The notes beneath the pieces were generated by a model. That model had not been told where the DNA came from and did no database searches. It worked only from the letters and a program-made list of their open reading frames with translations. Positions 8,776 through 11,691 of a stretch of 11,691 bases of DNA are shown piece by piece. The position numbers and the translations under genes are program-made. This stretch comes from Euperipatoides rowelli (lineage: Eukaryota > Onychophora > Udeonychophora > Euonychophora > Peripatopsidae): the NCBI GenBank assembly GCA_003024985.2, contig PXIH01S0002724.1. The stretch is one strand, 5' to 3'. Position 1 is the first letter of the stretch. Each line of letters starts with the position of its first letter.

Positions 8776-9492
8776 CATAAAACAACTATCAAAAAAATAT
8801 AAAAGGCTAATCAAAAAATTGGTGGAGGAGGGGGAAGGGGGTAATGTTATGCCTACTGACATCAGGATTAGGAAAGATTTTCAATTTACTTCTCTAATTT
8901 AGGGAGCTTTTGAGTTTGATACATTTGAAAATCAGTGTTAAATCATTAATAATAATCAATCATCATTAAATATTACACGATAGTTATTTAACCTTTCACC
9001 ATTGCTTCATAACAATCACACATTCACTGAACATTGAAAGTTTCAAAATATCATTTTAAGACATGTGTTTATATAAGAACCAATTGCAAGTCTGGGAAAT
9101 GACATGATCTTTGTTACTGAACTTACTGTTTACAATCCATAATGAGTATTATATACTGTATATATCCAAACATGATTTAAAATGGCTATTTAGCTTTGTT
9201 TTATTTTATTATATAGGCTACATAAATGCAAGGAAAAATAAAATCATAATTTTCCATGACCATACATCTTGTTTCATGTCAGAGACACTCTTTCACTGAA
9301 TAATACTTTATATAAATCTCATAAGAAATGGTCATGAAAAATATTAGTCCAAATCATAAAAAATGGGATAGGTACATCCAATATTGTTATATCCAATATT
9401 GGATTGACTATTCATTATATTATTTATTTTCTCAGCATGTTTTCAAAATCTCAATTTTTTTTAATCTTGAATGTTGTATGAATAAAAGTGTA
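8776..9492. other. Unassigned AT-rich sequence with a G-rich tract
   Basis: A G-rich tract lies at 8821-8841 (GGTGGAGGAGGGGGAAGGGGG). At about 9355-9375 the sequence AAAAAATGGGATAGGTACA repeats a motif of the foldback arm at 8239-8255. The open frame at 9111-9299 has AT-driven composition and no domain. No gene is recognised. Confidence 0.5.
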
Positions 9493-9570
9493 TATAGGAG
9501 AGAGTATAAATGTTGTACATTTGTATTAAAAAGAGCTATCTATGAATGTGAGACTTGGCCTTGGAGAACG
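9493..9570 (+). pseudogene. Reverse-transcriptase-like scrap (LINE, CETW motif)
   Basis: The plus strand in frame with 9481 reads VYRREYKCCTFVLKRAIYE followed by CETWPWRT. This resembles the LINE ORF2 pattern xYxxxVLPxxIYGCETWPLR that follows the polymerase core, with Glu in place of the usual Gly before Cys. Past about 9570 the match ends in PMV and a run of G. It differs from the minus-strand copies at 4282-4340 and 6833-7183 and is probably another LINE family. It lies inside a 127-residue open frame (9328-9711), whose remainder shows no domain. Confidence 0.5.
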
Positions 9571-10097
9571 CACCCAATGGTGATTGGGGGGGGGGGGAGT
9601 GAGGGTTTCCTACTTGATTCGGTTACACTTCAATGCACATCCAAACATTTAAAATGTATGCAGTCTTTATCTTTTCAGAAACAGGTAATTAACTATTTAA
9701 CACTGAGGTAAGCATCTCTGCAATTCCGTAGGCATAAAATGAATCTATAAGACCCACATTTTTTATTTCACTCGTACAATGATAACATCTAAAGCATCAG
9801 CATATTTGTTATCTCCATCTCATATTCCGAATAGTTTTTCTTCATCAACTGAAAATTTCATGACAGAAGCCATGTCAATTTCATGTTTTTATTTTGTCTT
9901 TTTCTTGAGTAATTTTTACAATGGAGTTTGATAATGTCATCCGTTCTTCAGTAAATGTCAATCAGCAAGAAATCAAATATCTTTTAGACTTTTATTCCCA
10001 GAGAATTATTTAATTTTCAATGAAAGGGTTAAATCAATAGAAAGGCTTGAATATAATGCCAAAAGAAATGCGACAAAGTTAGATAGTTTTATAACAT
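9571..10097. other. Unassigned sequence with a G homopolymer
   Basis: Twelve consecutive G lie at 9586-9597, directly after the reverse-transcriptase-like scrap. The rest shows no gene or recognised repeat. Confidence 0.5.
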
Positions 10098-10355
10098 ACT
10101 ATCTATCGGGTGTTGCCCAGACTTATTAATGGGGAATATTCCAAATGAAAAAAGATCCATACATTAACCCCCAACTTCTAAGAAAAACTTCCTGTGCTTG
10201 GACAGCAGTGGTGTGTCCAGGTTTAATGGTAGACTATGTTATGCACCTCATCCTAGAGAGTAACTATGCCAAATTTGGTCCAAATTGGTCCAAGGGTTTA
10301 AGATTCTAAGTGAACATACATACATACAGACATTTGTTTATACATTTTTTAGAAG
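10098..10355 (+). mobile_element. Short retroelement with RTE-like 3' tail (SINE-like or 5'-truncated LINE)
   Basis: It begins ACTATCTATCGGGTGTTGCCC, a decayed form of the CTAGCTAxCCGGGCGTTGCCCGG motif common at the edge of this repeat type. It continues with TTAATGGGGAATATTCC and ACTTCCTGTG. It ends with GCCAAATTTGGTCCAAATTGGTCCAAGGGTTTAAGATTC, then CATACATACATACAGACATTTG. The ending (xAAATTTxGTCxAAATCGGTCCAGCCGTTT, then ACATACAGACA) is a familiar 3' tail of RTE-type non-LTR retroelements and of short elements that use it. There is no coding capacity. I recognise the pattern from memory rather than by alignment, so the family name is tentative. Target-site duplications were not found. Confidence 0.5.
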
Positions 10356-11691
10356 ATGAATTGTATAATAAAATTAAATCCTGATGGGAGTGTTATATTA
10401 GATATCAAAGAACAAAATGGCAGCTAAAAAAAAAGAAATTAGCATATTTGTTTAAGAGTTGAGTTTTCATTTCTTAGTAATAACCTCAACTACCTTGAGT
10501 TGTCACTAACTATTTCGATTATGTTTTTTACAACATTTGTTACATCCCATTGAATTAACTAATTGAATTAAAAGATAAGTGATGTGACTAGATTAATGGA
10601 TGAGAGCAGACAGGGATTTAAAAAAAAAAAAAACAAATCTGCATGGAAACAAGTCAAGAAAAAAGAATTCCAGAAATCATCTTATCTGCAATTTATTATT
10701 TAATTCCATTATCTAAAGAGAATTCCTGAGTTCAGATAATTAAGGGTGTGTGGCAACCATTTAATATACTCATCAATGGAGCACTTATCCTAAGATTAAT
10801 GGGTTAATGACTTAGCCATAACAGATAGACCGATTGTCAATTTACAGACCATTTTTTATGTTAAAATTGTTTTTCCCTACAGATGGCACTATATATATAT
10901 TTTTTTTTCTTTTAAGTCTCTCCTAAAATTGAAGTTGCCAGAATATTTAAAGATATTAATTCCCAATAATGTTTCTAAATGTATTTTTATTGTTGTATCT
11001 TTGACGCACTGTTTGATCATTAGGCAAAATATTTATTTTATCAGCAATATTATTATCAACATTTCATTTAACATTCATGGCAAGTCATTTTATTATTAAT
11101 TGTTCATAATTATCTATAATAATTAGTTAACGTGTTACGCACACAATGAAAAGGAAAGTCGCGTTGAACTTTGATGAGATATGTATAAAATAATTAGAAT
11201 TTGGTCTAAAATATTTTTTAAGTCCTTGTGACTTACATTTAATAATTAGTTGAAATATTTTGTCTAGTTGTTCTTAAAAAAAATACATATATCTTATTAA
11301 AAAATGGTATTACCATAATTCAAGTTTTAATTCTTATTTATACAAGCAATACAAACATATTTCCAACAAAGGTATATGGATGGGAAGTATGGGGGATTAG
11401 CCCAGGGAACTATGTAAGGGTGTCAAATCGACTGCAAAAAAAGGAAACTAACAAACTTCAATGAAAATTATTAAATTTACTCACATAAATAGTATTAGTA
11501 TCAAGCGTTTCTCTCTCAATACTATTGACAGAGAGATACTTAAAAGTAGGCTATTTAATTTTTCTGATATAATTGACCAGTTTGTCTCTAAGACAGCACG
11601 AAAAATAAATTTCGCCTAATAAAGTATGCATCTTATATAAATTTAAATTAAGAATAAACACCACACTTTTTCAAATTATTATTTTTTAATA
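10356..11691. other. Unassigned AT-rich non-coding sequence
   Basis: A 14-base A run lies at 10620-10633. A small hairpin with CTCTCT...AGAGAG arms and internal CAATA/CTATTG pairing lies at about 11511-11535. The segment at 11380-11440 is less AT-rich but gives no recognisable coding. Nothing else is identified. Confidence 0.5.

Noticed and set aside
9111-9299. 62-residue plus-strand open frame
   Set aside because: AT-driven composition, no domain, no supporting splice or conservation signal.
9328-9711. 127-residue plus-strand open frame as a gene
   Set aside because: Only the short CETW-containing part is recognisable and it is a LINE scrap; the frame then passes through a G homopolymer.
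11143-11190. Short frame starting MKRKVALNFDE, recalling the start of pogo/CENP-B-type proteins
   Set aside because: Only fifteen codons before a stop and no downstream helix-turn-helix; too short to support.
1339-11560. Recurring AGTAGGCTA / AGGCTAC motif (near 1339, 9216, 11547)
   Set aside because: No shared flanking sequence beyond a few bases; expected by chance in a window of this size.
1-11691. CRISPR array, bacterial operon, phage or plasmid features
   Set aside because: The only regular repeats are a contiguous minisatellite without spacers and a microsatellite. There are no dense coding frames with ribosome binding sites.

Overview
The window looks like non-coding DNA from an animal nuclear genome, most likely an invertebrate. 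It is strongly AT-rich. It has no long open reading frame outside simple-sequence DNA, no bacterial-style gene packing, and no rRNA or tRNA that I can recognise. It is full of decayed metazoan-type transposon pieces: LINE reverse-transcriptase C-termini, hAT-like ends, foldback elements and an RTE-like 3' tail. Repeats of this kind are familiar from mollusc and other lophotrochozoan genomes, but I cannot fix the phylum from the sequence alone.

Layout. 1-180 is a less AT-rich patch that may hold a terminal coding exon on the minus strand (98-133; all eleven codons end in G or C, and a plausible splice acceptor precedes them). 612-1097 is a long imperfect inverted repeat (foldback element). 1970-2400 carries scattered, decayed copies of a GGAAGTGAC / CCATCTTGGA motif, followed by a purine/pyrimidine hairpin and a perfect (TAA)20 microsatellite. 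3514-4208 and 4970-5137 are two arrays of one 15-bp minisatellite. Each has an N at the edge facing the other, which suggests an assembly join. Between them lie a hAT-like terminus (4217-4281) and a LINE fragment (4282-4340) that it appears to interrupt. 6541-6640 resembles another hAT-type end. 6833-7183 is a frameshifted, internally deleted LINE ORF2 C-terminus on the minus strand. 7871-8775 is a second, larger foldback element with a Tc1/mariner-like start. 9493-9570 is a third reverse-transcriptase scrap, on the plus strand. 10098-10355 is a short element with the tail style of RTE-type retroelements. The rest, including 10356-11691, is unassigned AT-rich sequence.

No set of genes works together here. 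The longest open frames (3600-3992 plus and its minus-strand counterparts) come from a repeat unit whose length is a multiple of three. I found no undescribed biological system. The observations most worth checking are the candidate exon, the two foldbacks as possible hairpin-RNA sources, the graded minisatellite with its N-marked edges, and the nested hAT-in-LINE insertion.
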